DNA of 64,000 bases from NCBI GenBank assembly GCA_013397845.1, contig VZTG01001464.1:62280-126279 (forward strand), in the 5' to 3' direction. Each line of letters opens with the position of its first letter. Position 1 is the first letter of the stretch. Below the pieces are notes generated by a model. That model did no database searches and had not been told where the DNA came from. It saw only the letters and a list, made by a program, of their open reading frames with translations. The stretch comes from Melanocharis versteri. Lineage: Eukaryota > Chordata > Aves > Passeriformes > Melanocharitidae. The translations under genes were made by a program, and so were the position numbers. Shown piece after piece: positions 14,201-24,813 of the stretch.

Positions 14201-14904
14201 ATACACAGAGAGGACACACGCACAAGAAGCCAGACCTTAAGAAACCCCAAAGACAGTCGAAGAGAAACCTGAAACACGGCCAGGGCGAAGATTAATGGTG
14301 TCTTGTCCTGTCTTATCTGAACAGTGAGCTTTCTGTTGAGAGACCTATAGGCTACAAATGAAATAAAATTATACAAGGTTGAACCTCTTTCTTATAAAGT
14401 TCTGCAAAGAAAAACTGTGCGTATCTCATTTTGGCCCCATACTGCAACTCTGCTCACTTTAACTGCCAGAAAACTGGAAAAAATCTTATAGCTACGTCTC
14501 CTACAAATGACAATCACTGCTCATACCTCTCTCCCCCACTGCATTTGCCTTCTGATACATGAGAAAGCAGGAACAGACCTTTTGCTTCTGCAGCACATTT
14601 ATATTTTCCACAAGAACTGAAACATCTGGTCCTTGAAGAAAAGACTGGAAATATTTGTATATCCACATGCAGACTAAACTGTGAGACAGATCCCTCTCTT
14701 CAGAGTTATGCAAAGCAGGTCTGAGATTTTCACAAAATGTTAGTTGTTAAGAAGAGCATAGGATGATCCTGCCTCTTGCTTGGTGCAGGAGTGAAACAGA
14801 CAACCCAGAGACGAGCAAGCCAGCCTTTCTCACGCCTAAACTGCAATTGTGCCATTTTCTCACGACAAGAGGTGCATGTTCATCTGCAAACAAGTTACTG
14901 GACT
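11225..14904. other. Intergenic, nothing coding recognised
   Basis: No exon or clear transposon. One CTCF-like motif (13686-13700) is listed separately. Confidence 0.5.
13686..13700 (-). promoter_or_regulatory. CTCF-like motif (one core mismatch)
   Basis: The minus strand reads CCACTAGATGTCAGC, matching the CTCF core CCASYAGRKGGCRS at all but one core position (G to T). A single motif match in 64 kb is weak evidence of binding. It has the same orientation as the stronger site at 41101. Confidence 0.35.
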
Positions 14905-15431
14905 AGGAAATGGACTCCCATCTGGAGTACTGTGCCCAGCTCTGAGGTCCCCAACATAAGAAGGTCATGGATCTGTTAGAGCCCAAAGGAGGGACATGAA
15001 GATCATCAGAGAGCTGGAGCACCCCTCCTATGAAGACCAACCGAGAGAGCTGGGGTGGTTCAGGCTGAAGAAAAGAAGGCACCAGGGAGACATTATAGCA
15101 CCTTACAGTTCCTAAAAGGGCTACAAGAGAGCTGGAGAGGGACATTTTACATGGGCATGTAGTGCTAGGACAAGGGTTAATGTCTTCAAACTGAAAGATG
15201 GCAGGTTTAGATTAGGTATTAGGAAGAAGCTCTTTACTCTAAAGGTGGTAAGACACTGGAACAGGTTTGTCCAGAGAAGCTGTGGATTCCCCATCCCTGG
15301 AAGTGTTCAAGGCCAGGCTGGGTAGGGCTCTGAGCAACCTGGTCTAGTGGAAGGTGTCCATGGCAGGGGAGTTGGAATTAAGGGATCTTTAAGGTGCCCT
15401 TCCAACCCAAATAATTCTATGATTCTATGAA
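14905..15431 (+). mobile_element. CR1 LINE 3' end
   Basis: A long CR1 3' tail in plus orientation. It contains GGAGCACCCCTCCTATGAAG, GTTCAGGCTGAAGAAAAGAA, TTAGGAAGAAGCTCTTTACT, CACTGGAACAGG and CCATCCCTGGAAGTGTTCAA, and ends in the family's terminal ATTCTATGATTCTATGA at about 15414-15430. The 5' part of the element is absent. It is less decayed than the 7084 copy. Confidence 0.95.
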
Positions 15432-17090
15432 ATACACTTCATACACCTATTGCGGTTTTTTTTTTTCCCCATCAAGAAAGGTGCAAAGAGACTGCTGCTG
15501 TACTTTGCAACAGTACCTCGTCTCCTTTCAGATCAGACTTTGATGGAGGAAGGATAGTGCCTACTTTTTCCAGGTGCCGGGGAGCACTGGAGAGAACAGG
15601 TAGCAAAGCAGAAAGCAGGATCTCACAGGTGCCATTGCTCCTGCTATCCCGGGAAGTATGCAGACTGGCACTGAACAGCTGACAGGGAGGAAAGAGAGTT
15701 TTGGGAGAATCACAAAAAGTAGGACCATACCAAGGTTACTGAGCATTCAGGAAAACCAGCACATAGTAGAGACATGGATTCACACTTCATGGCACAAAAA
15801 TTACTGTATTTCAGTACGAGAAAAACAGATATGAATTGAGCCCATCTCATCAGATGACAAGCCAAGAAGTCCAGATGTAGCAATCTATCTTCATCAAAAT
15901 TGTAAATTTCATATATCTAAGAGCAGTAAATGCTCAGTGTTGTATGAAATAGCAAAGTCCTGAGGCAATAGAGGCACTATGTGACCCATGTGATCTGTGC
16001 TGGTTTTCATCTCATTGCTCTGGCAGCTTTCCTACAGGCTGAAACAGAATTCTTAGCAACAGTAGACACATTATTCTAAATATCTTGAACAATGAACATT
16101 GTCTTGTTTTAACATATTGCATAACAAGACAAAAATATATCTGCAAAACATTGGGCAATTAACTCATCACAAGGAATTGACACAGGAACGTTTCTCCTGA
16201 GCACTAGTGAGAACTGTTCTCTAAATCCCCAGTCTCATCATTAACACAGTAAGAGGGTGTTAAGACAATATTTTAAGACAATATTTAATATGTTATTTAA
16301 GACAAGTTTTTAATTTCAACTCTCATTACTTTGAAAACAATGACTCAAATCCCTGTCCAACAAAATTCAAAGCATTTACTGAAGATTCATGTGTCAAGAA
16401 ACAGAAAAAAGCCCTCCAACAGATGTTTCCTTTCTGAGTGCTGCAAATGCTTCAGCACTACTGGCAGCCAGCAGTACAGAAAACTCAACTAGCTTTATTC
16501 ACAACTATTTGCAATCCTTTCCCAATACTCCCTCTGAGGTGACTATAATGTTTTCACAACAGAGTCCTCCACAGAACATGGAGGAGTCTGACTCTAAAAG
16601 ATCAAGAAAGCATCTGGAATGTTTAGAAACACTTTCAAAGTGAAGGACTCCGACACAGTAATGCAGTGTTTTTATAGGCCACACACAAATAGCTGTCCAG
16701 TTCTACAATAAATACTTGCAATGACCTTTTCTACTCTACAACAGCCAAGAAATCCAAGTGCGTGGAGTGACACCTAGGTATCAGTGGTGATTTATCAAAT
16801 AATTGTTGAGTTGTTAACTAATTTGATTCATTATTAAATTACGATCAAATGATATGTAATTGATGACTGACTAGAAATTAGATGGTAATCAAATGGTGAT
16901 TAAGTAATCACTTAAGGGTAATTAATGAGTGATTTGACCTAAATGATGATTTAGTAATTCAGACAGCTGTCAAACGCTGTACTATTTAACACACTTGTAA
17001 TAAATAAGTGGATACTGTAATAAACAAATAGATGGATATATATAAATGTCACTAGCACACAATATACCTTTAGGCTGAAAGTAAAACGCT
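15432..17090. other. Intergenic AT-rich sequence with small direct repeats
   Basis: No gene is recognised. A short tandem motif TTAAGACAATATT occurs twice at about 16260-16287, with a further TTTAAGACAAG at about 16297-16307. An ATTA/TGAT-rich stretch follows at 16795-16965 (listed separately). Confidence 0.5.
16795..16965. repeat. ATTA/TGATT-rich low-complexity cluster
   Basis: About 170 bp are dominated by variants of TGATT, TAATC, ATTAA and AATGAT, with a perfect 7-bp inverted repeat GTGATTA-AG-TAATCAC at 16896-16911. No clean period is visible. It could be a decayed tandem repeat or a cluster of homeodomain-type (TAAT) sites; the sequence alone does not decide. Confidence 0.5.
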
Positions 17091-17445
17091 CCTTGCCTCG
17101 CTGTAGAGATCAGACACTGGTGAAGTGTCTTTCAGCCCTGAGGAGTGACCTGGAGAGCCGTCCCTGCTGCCACGGAGGTCAGGGCCTGGCAGCACGAGAG
17201 CAGCAGAGCTCAGCGGCTCGAGGCGGCCACAGGTCCTTAGGGCAGAGTGAGGGACTTGCAGCCAAACACCGACCGCCCTGGTGCCTGTGCACCTCTGGCA
17301 GCTTTAGCTTTGTCCGGCCCCAGCTCGGGCTGCTGCTGTTACGTCCTGACAAGACATGGCCCCGGAGCCTCGGTGCTTGAGGAGATGCGGCCTCGCATGG
17401 CTCTCACCGGGATCAGCCCGGCCGGCTCGTGGGCGATGCCTGAGC
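17091..17445. other. Isolated GC/CpG-rich patch of unknown nature
   Basis: A sharply GC-rich block with many CG dinucleotides (for example CGGCTCGAGGCGGCC near 17213 and CCCGGCCGGCTCGTGGGCGA near 17416) sits inside AT-rich DNA. Overlapping frames stay open simply because the block is GC-rich. I recognise no protein, RNA or transposon in it. A small CpG island, a remnant promoter or an inserted fragment are all possible. Confidence 0.4.
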
Positions 17446-20400
17446 CAAGCCCCATCACCAAACCTACCAGCGCACGTATTTGCTGCATTAACTTACTGCT
17501 TAAGTATTCCTGCCAGCACAAAACTTGCATTTAGTATCCCCTTATACAGATGTTTGTCTGAATATTTGTTAGAGAAAATGTAAGTTATTCAAAAGTCATT
17601 ACTGAGGTTTATCCAGGAAAAAGGAAAAAAAATCTCACTTCTCTGAACTATTACATACATTGCTGAAGATTTGCCAACAGGTTGTCATGCGCTATTATAG
17701 GAAGGTTTTCAATTCAAATCTTGCATACTTTGAAGTGAAAAGCAGTGATATGAGTTATTTCATTCCATTTCTCTACGCTTTCCATGCATCCTGCATTCAA
17801 AAGGTCCATAATGAAAAAAGAGATCTGTTTGGAAATAGAAAAGTATCCCCTACCTTGCACAAGGACTCCCATCCTAAATGCTGTACTGATCAACAATGCC
17901 TAAGGAAGTTCATTAGCAATTACTCAAGCAGAAACCAAGTGCAAAATAAATGTGAACATTATCTAAACTATTAATTGCAGAATTTGAAATTCCTTGAAGA
18001 GGTGCTAATCTCAATCCTCTTGAAGACAAAACTACACAAAAAAGAATGTTTAATAAATCTAAATATCCGTCCAAATTTTACTTCAGTAGAATACATGAAA
18101 AATTCTTAAAACAAGTCCATTGTACCCTTCATTTTATACACCAGACCAGTAGTACCAAGGCTCTGAGGGGATACTGACCTAAAGCAGATCAAACTCCTTG
18201 TCCAGAGCACACAGCAGCCTCTTTGTCCCAAAACTTCCACGCAAGAAGATAACAGGTCTCTTCCTTGAACCAGGAACACGACCTCCACTCGTGGGAAGCT
18301 TCAAAGTCCTCACAAAGCTTCCCAGAAATTTACCTATTTAGTTAAGATAATTGTTTCAAAGTGTCAAAACCACAGTTAGTTATAAATTATATGGTGGTAT
18401 AAATTCACTTAGCTTTAAGAATTTTGTGTTGGTAAATGTAGTGTTTATCTATGAAGATTTCTTTAAAAAAGAACCCCAAACATTGCTATTAGCTTTTTCA
18501 AAAACATTTCATAAAAAGGACATATTTGATGAACTTGTGTTTGAACAGAAGCAGTTTCCAATTTAAGTGGCATTCTTTTTAGCAGTTTTTGGGTTAGTTT
18601 TTGCCTTCGAAATGAGAACATACTGTTTCTGGATCATGTTCTGAAAAGGTTCTGAAAAATAACTGATTTCTTTATGTGCATTTCCCTCTCCTCCCCTTCT
18701 CACATGGCATTACCACAAGCTTGCAATTTAACAGACACTTCTCTTTTCAACAGTTATTCAGACTACAAAGCAAACAGTCTCAGCCAGATAACAATCTAAT
18801 AATCTAATAAAAAATGCATCCAAGCATGACCTTTGCAAGTTGATTTTCAAAATCCAAAACTGCAGCATGTTAAAAATAAGGATTTGCAAAGCTCCTTAAG
18901 GATCACAAGGAAAAAACTTCAGCTTTCTGAAAAAAAATGCCACAAAATCAAAACACCAAGGCACAAACACATTTATAGGAGTGAGGGAAATATCTAGATA
19001 ACTTACTTGCAAAAAAATTTTCCCAGAACCCCAAAATGCTTGTTCCCAAACAAATTAACAAATAAGCCACAAATATTCTCCTGTTACAACAAATTGTTTG
19101 GATAGATGAAAGGCACATTACTATTAAATAACAACATAATAGTTGCCGTGCGAAAATAAGATGATACACTTTCCCCTCCAGTTTCACAGGAATTATGTGA
19201 TCAGGGTTACTAGTTCTCCTGCTACTGAAAGGGGACTACACCACATACACTGACACATCTCTGAACAAGAGAAAAAAAAAAAAAAAAAGGGTTATACAGA
19301 AACAGCCATACCGCAAATTAGTATTGTTCAAAGGTTTCTTTGGACAGGAGGGCAACCTTTACATCATCATAAAAATACTCATGTATTACAGGTCACTTTA
19401 GGAACTTTTCAGGCAACCCAAACAAACAAGTTTCTCTACATTAAGCAAACCATTGCAATCACCCCCACTTATGGCAATATCAATCCATGTGACAGCTCTC
19501 ATCACTTTTTCCCCCAGGAACTGTCTCACTGGTATTCTCCAAGCTGTTCATAACCACTTCAGAGGGAAAAGCATTTGTCCAGTACTTTCACTGCAGACAA
19601 TAATCCAAGCTACTATGAAGAAAATTACTTGCTTTTGGAAGTATGCACGTTGGCATGACTAATTCAACTATTTTAAGTACACTTTATCACAATGCTAGAA
19701 TATATACATACACACATTAATTGACCTTTGTTAGCAATAGCAGCTTTATCTGACAAATACCATTAGGATACGATCTTTGAGATATTCCTTGTCTTGTGAT
19801 AGCATGAGTTTAGCCAGAGATACCTGTGTTCCAAGAGGCAGATGGATGCTTCCAGTCAGAATACAAATAGTCGAGGAAACACAAAAGAAGCTGCAGATCT
19901 CAGTAAGGGATGTAAAGCAGAGGAAACAGCAAAGCCATTTCACATTGAGGCAGCTTGCAAAAACCTTTAAAGGTTACATAAAATCAATGCCACAAATGCA
20001 CTTCCAAGTGTTACTGCTACATACACTGCCTAGCTTTAATTTCAAGTTGCTAACGGTTAGAGTCATGCCAATCTCAAATTTGTTCTTAATATACACTCAT
20101 TCACCTGTCCCTCAGATGTGTGGTGTGAGGGTATTTTAGTGAATAGATAAACTGAGGTTTAAGATGAACCAAGATGAAATGAGCTTTGTCTTCAACAGTG
20201 TACAAATCATTCTGACACATTAGCCTATTAGTGAAAGCATAAAGCATTTAATTTCTTAAGGTGTGAAACAGCTCTTTGTTAGATAACACATGGAATAGGG
20301 TTATGTAAAATCTTACCATTTCTTTACTTCAACAGTTTTCATCTCATTAATTCTTGCCCAAATGAGTAAGTGCTGATAACTAACAGCAGTCTACTAGGCA

Positions 20401-21500
20401 TGCTGACCAAACAAGCATGATTTTCTTATCTAGCCTTATCAAATACAGCTAGAGATTTCCTAGAACAGTCTGTTAATTGCACCAGCTTTCACAGTTCTAC
20501 AGCAAGCTCCTTTCACCTCTAGAACTGAGAGCCCACATCCTTCTAACAGGTAACTTAAAAATCTGAGTCCGCAACACAACCTCAATCTCTACCTCATTTG
20601 ACATCTGATCCATGATGAGCATATAGAATCACTGAAACCAAAATGAAGTACAATAAAAACCAAATTAGGCAGATCTTACAAAAAATTATTACATTTTTGT
20701 TAAATCAAGTGTAATACCAAGGGAACAGGTGCCAGGCTCCTAAAGTATCCCCACGACTGGTGGCTTGTCCTTCTGCTTATGTTATAGCGGAATTAAGCTT
20801 CCCTGATAAACCGTCATTAAGCCAAGGACCATTTATTTCAGTTCCTCAGCAGGCTTTCACACCTCTGTGTAACTGCGAGCAGGGGACATGCAGCCTTGAT
20901 TCACCCCAGGACAAACAATGCCTATTGGAATGCTCTTCCATGCGCAGTCACCAGGGCTAAGAAGATGAACACAATCAGTAAGGGGGGGGTAGTGAATGAA
21001 GATTAATGAGGACATGATGACCCTCCACCAACCCCTCACTCCATCTCTTCCCCTTGAGCCACAGTAACTTCTGTTTCTGTGCCTCGACTACTCAAAATTA
21101 CTTGAAAAAACGTCTGTTAGGTTCAAGGCTACAATCCACTAATAAATCCACTCCCTACAGATCAGTCACTTCAAGTATGTGAAAAATAAATATCCTTCCT
21201 AAAGAAGCCTATGCATATATAACTGACCAATGATAATAAATGCGTGAGATTTTTCTACCTCATCTGTGGCTACATTTATAGTCAAAGAGAAACTCCACAG
21301 AAAAAAGATAATCAGCCAATCCCGTAACAGTAACAACTTACCAGACACTTTCCTTCTATTTGACGTTTGAAAATGTGTTTGTATCTGCTGCTTCTGTATT
21401 TACAAGACAGTTGTTCTCCTTATCCTAGTGAAAAATTTCTATGCCTCTGGGATACACAATCAGTTCCCCATCAAATGTAAGATAATGAAGTTTTCAAATT
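17446..21500. other. Intergenic or distal 3' flank of SUB1, nothing recognised
   Basis: AT-rich sequence downstream of SUB1, which is transcribed leftward. There is a poly-A tract at about 19271-19287. No exon, RNA gene or clear transposon was found. Confidence 0.45.
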
Positions 21501-22189
21501 TCCGAATTACAACAGTTGCAAGAAACAAACAGCAGGTACCATAACATTATAGTACAGCTAAACTCATATTAAAAATAACACTATGTCAACAGAAGTCTTT
21601 TATTTCCAAGTGTTCAAATTGTAATTACACATATGCCATTTAACTATTTTTTATTTGAACATTAAGGTAATTACAGTTCAAGGGCTCATATTTCCAGTGG
21701 CCTCTCTGCATTGGACACCACCAGAGCAAAACATGAAACATTCCACATGGCTAACAATAAGACATTTGAGTTACCAGAATTACAATTATCAATTTTTATT
21801 CCTTTTGCTAACAGATCACATACGTATATAACCAGGGCCATTTTCCTTAAAAGACATATCAAAACCAGTACTGCATTTGTTTATTTTCAATAAGAACATC
21901 TCTACATACGAGCAACATGGTACATGACAGTTTGATTATCACACATATGGTACTTTGGCAGCTCTGTGATGTGTTTTTTCCCCAAAGCTCCACAGTAGGC
22001 TTCATTTATAAAACATATTGCTAATATGCCCTGCATAAACACCAAGAATCAAATTATCTTTCGTCACCTAAATGGCAGAGGGAGTAGTGCTTTTATCTTG
22101 CATTAGACAGCCTTGTCATACATGCACAATTTTCTTCCATAGACACTTCTACACATATCCTAGCTAATATTGTCTTCAAGAAAATAATC

Positions 22190-22195
22190 TTTATT
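22190..22195 (-). terminator. SUB1: Candidate distal SUB1 poly(A) signal
   Basis: AATAAA on the minus strand, in the context TTGAATAAAGATT, about 2.5 kb past the SUB1 stop. This distance is near the 3' UTR length known in mammals. Other AATAAA matches lie nearby, so the choice is uncertain. Confidence 0.22.
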
Positions 22196-23424
22196 CAAAA
22201 AAGATTTGACTTTTCTTCTCAAATTAGAGAAGCTACAGATGACTACATGAGAAATCACTACCAACTGTTTATTTCAAAGTAATACTGAATGTGTCACACT
22301 TTTATCAAGCTAACTTGCATATTACTGTCTTACAAGAACATCAGTCACCTGATCAAGTCATCCCATTTTAAGTTCATTCATGAAACTGACTTGTCTCTTT
22401 TGATACCTAATAACTCATACTTCATGGCTAACAAATACTAATTTCTTTGAATACTTCTATCATCAATTTCCACATGAAAACTAATCACTATAATAAACTT
22501 TTTCAGTTACTCTCCCCAAATGAATGATTTTAATTTCCCACCTTCCTGAAAACAACTGACCTATTAGCACAGTAATCTAAGTGAGGACAATGTTCCCTCT
22601 AATATAATCATGCACTTTTAAGTAGCCACTTGAAAGTTTTGAGGTAAAATGCATGAAATCTGGTTGCAAAATTTCAGACTTGAAGGAACAAAAATCACAC
22701 TATATATATACTGCAATAAAAAACATCTAGAACCTCTCTATAGTGATCTGAAGCAATTTATTTCACTCACTCATCTATGAAATTTTAGCAGCTATTTCAT
22801 ATTTATTTTATTTGGTCCAAATAGCCCTGTATGTTGTTAAGAGTCACTCAAAAAGGAATGTTGTGCCCAAAACCACATCTGCACAAACATCTCTTCACCC
22901 TTTTCTTCATCCTCAAGCAGTTCATAAGATTTCTTGAGCTATATAAAAACAGATCCTAATTTTATTTGTAATAGGTCAACAATGGATAAGTTCAAAAGCA
23001 GGTGAAGATATGTGACATATTTAAATTAAATAACATGCACCTAATATGATTAAATCTCTCTTCCTCACCTTTTAATACCTATTTGCATTGAATTATGAAC
23101 TCTGCAGCACATAAACAGACCGCGTATGGCACTTAAAATGTCTGCAATATAAACAACTATGTTAAGATGTTCCATAACTAAACAAACAGTAAATCCTGTT
23201 TATCTATACAAAATTTGGAGATTACATTATCATCAAATGGGAAAATTACACCCAAACTAATTAAGTTGGACATTCACTGGTCCCAAAATGTCCTTTTTCA
23301 TAAAGTTGTTTTATCTTCTTGCTTTGCTGAATTATGTCAGAAAATGAACTCCTCCATTTCTGCTTCCATTTCTTCACTGTAGTTATTTTGTGCCAGCTAA
23401 CTTTGATCTTGCACCATTAACTCT

Positions 23425-23765
23425 CACTCGGGTGCGCCCCTTACATCTCCAAGCTCTCCATCACATTCTCCCTTCTTCCTTCCATTGTTTGTGACTCGGT
23501 GTCACCAAGAAGCCCTTCCTCTAGGGCAGCATCTTGTGTAACAGAGCTTCCACGGGGCAGAGGCTTTTCCGTCCAGGAGGTACCGGGGCTGACCAGCCGA
23601 GCTCGCTGGGTCATGGTCCGCCGTGTACCGGGTAAGCTCCCCGTGCGCGCTAAGCGCCTTCTGTACAAAGATAAACCAGCTGTGCACACGAAAGCCACCG
23701 GAAGCAACCCCAGTTCTGTGATCCTGGCAGACAGCGTGGATGGGGCAGAAACATGACAGACAGCC
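23425..23765. other. CpG-rich block inside the SUB1 3' region
   Basis: About 340 bp is clearly richer in CG dinucleotides than its surroundings (for example GGTCCGCCGTGTACCGGGTA near 23615 and CCCCGTGCGCGCTAAGCGCC near 23639). Open frames exist on both strands (minus 23441-23767, plus 23499-23756) but none has a recognisable domain. A GTAAGC donor-like string lies at about 23632 on plus. Its origin is unknown. Confidence 0.4.
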
Positions 23766-24502
23766 ATTTTGGCTGCAGCAGTTTTAACCTGCTTGATTGT
23801 TTAACCTGTGTCACAGTCTAATTTAAGCATCGTTGTTTACGCAGTATTTTCAAGTGAACAAAAACCTTACAGACAGGTAAACCGCTCCTTTTCTACAGAA
23901 TAACTGGTTATTATGTGTTCCAGAATGAATTTAATGCAAACCTTGAAGAGTGTACTAGCTAATAACCCCAACTGGAGCCTTTAATACTGTCTTACTCTGA
24001 GGTATATGTCTATCACTGTAGAAGTTTATGGTTCACATCTAAAGTCCAAGAAAAAAGGCTACTTGCATTTTCTAGGTCAAGCAAGCTATAGAAACATGGG
24101 AAGAGAGAGCATGTGTTTTGTGTTCAAGTGTTATTGTTTAGCATAATTCTTCATGCAAGAAATGCAAAAAAAGCTATATATTCAAGACTGTTTACATCTG
24201 AATAAATAGGGTAAATTAGCAAATACAGTATTGAAAATTATCTACAAAAATGTGTTTTTCCAAGTATTCACTGTTTGTATCAAGTCTTAAAGCAGAAAGC
24301 TGCAGGGCAATACCAAAGAAAATGGAATAAAAGAAAAAGTGAAATTGAGACATTTTAAGAAATCCCCTCAGAAAACAAATTCATATTAACTGTAAACTGA
24401 ACTGGAATTGAAACAATGACTAAAGCTATTAGGTGGCCTTATCAGCAAACACCTTCAATCAAAAGGCCATAAACAAATATGCTTTACATATTACTTGATT
24501 TG

Positions 24503-24508
24503 TTTATT
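24503..24508 (-). terminator. SUB1: Candidate proximal SUB1 poly(A) signal
   Basis: AATAAA on the minus strand about 225 nt past the stop codon. It could produce a short-3'UTR isoform; this is inferred from the hexamer only. Confidence 0.22.
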
Positions 24509-24733
24509 TTACACCATGGTGTGAAAGCAACACAATTCCTTTTAGTAAAGTATACACAAATAGCCTCACTCAGAATACACTTTTAATGCACATAAAAAAA
24601 GTATTCATCTTAAAAATTGTTTTGCAATCCAAATATACAGTAGCTTGGAAAACAATATTTTAGAAAACTAAAGCCAATGTAAAAAGACTGCTTAATACAA
24701 CTAAATGATATAAGTTTTTGTATGGCTCTGTCT

Positions 24734-24813
24734 TTAGAGTTTTCTTACTGCATCATCAATATCAGAAATCTGTTCCTTCAGCTGGTTCCACTGTTCTGGA
24801 TTTAAAGAAATAC
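24734..24813 (-). CDS. SUB1: SUB1 last coding exon
   Basis: Minus-strand acceptor TTTTCAG precedes GTATTTC. The exon completes a Gly codon (phase 1) and encodes ISLNPEQWNQLKEQISDIDD followed by AVRKL and a TAA stop at 24736-24734. This is the C-terminal helix of the PC4 fold, which packs in the dimer. Confidence 0.97.

Larger units (their letters stand above)
21500..24733 (-). other. SUB1: Probable SUB1 3' UTR region
   Basis: SUB1 mRNAs in vertebrates are known to have a 3' UTR of kilobase length, so part or all of this AT-rich stretch downstream of the stop codon is likely transcribed. AATAAA on the minus strand (TTTATT on plus) occurs at 24503-24508, 22190-22195 and elsewhere, so several ends are possible and the true one cannot be chosen from sequence. 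The GC-rich block at 23425-23765 lies inside it. The left limit given is arbitrary. Confidence 0.4.

Noticed and set aside
1..21500. NPR3, the expected neighbour beyond SUB1
   Set aside because: No sequence resembling any NPR3 exon was found; the gene probably lies outside the window.
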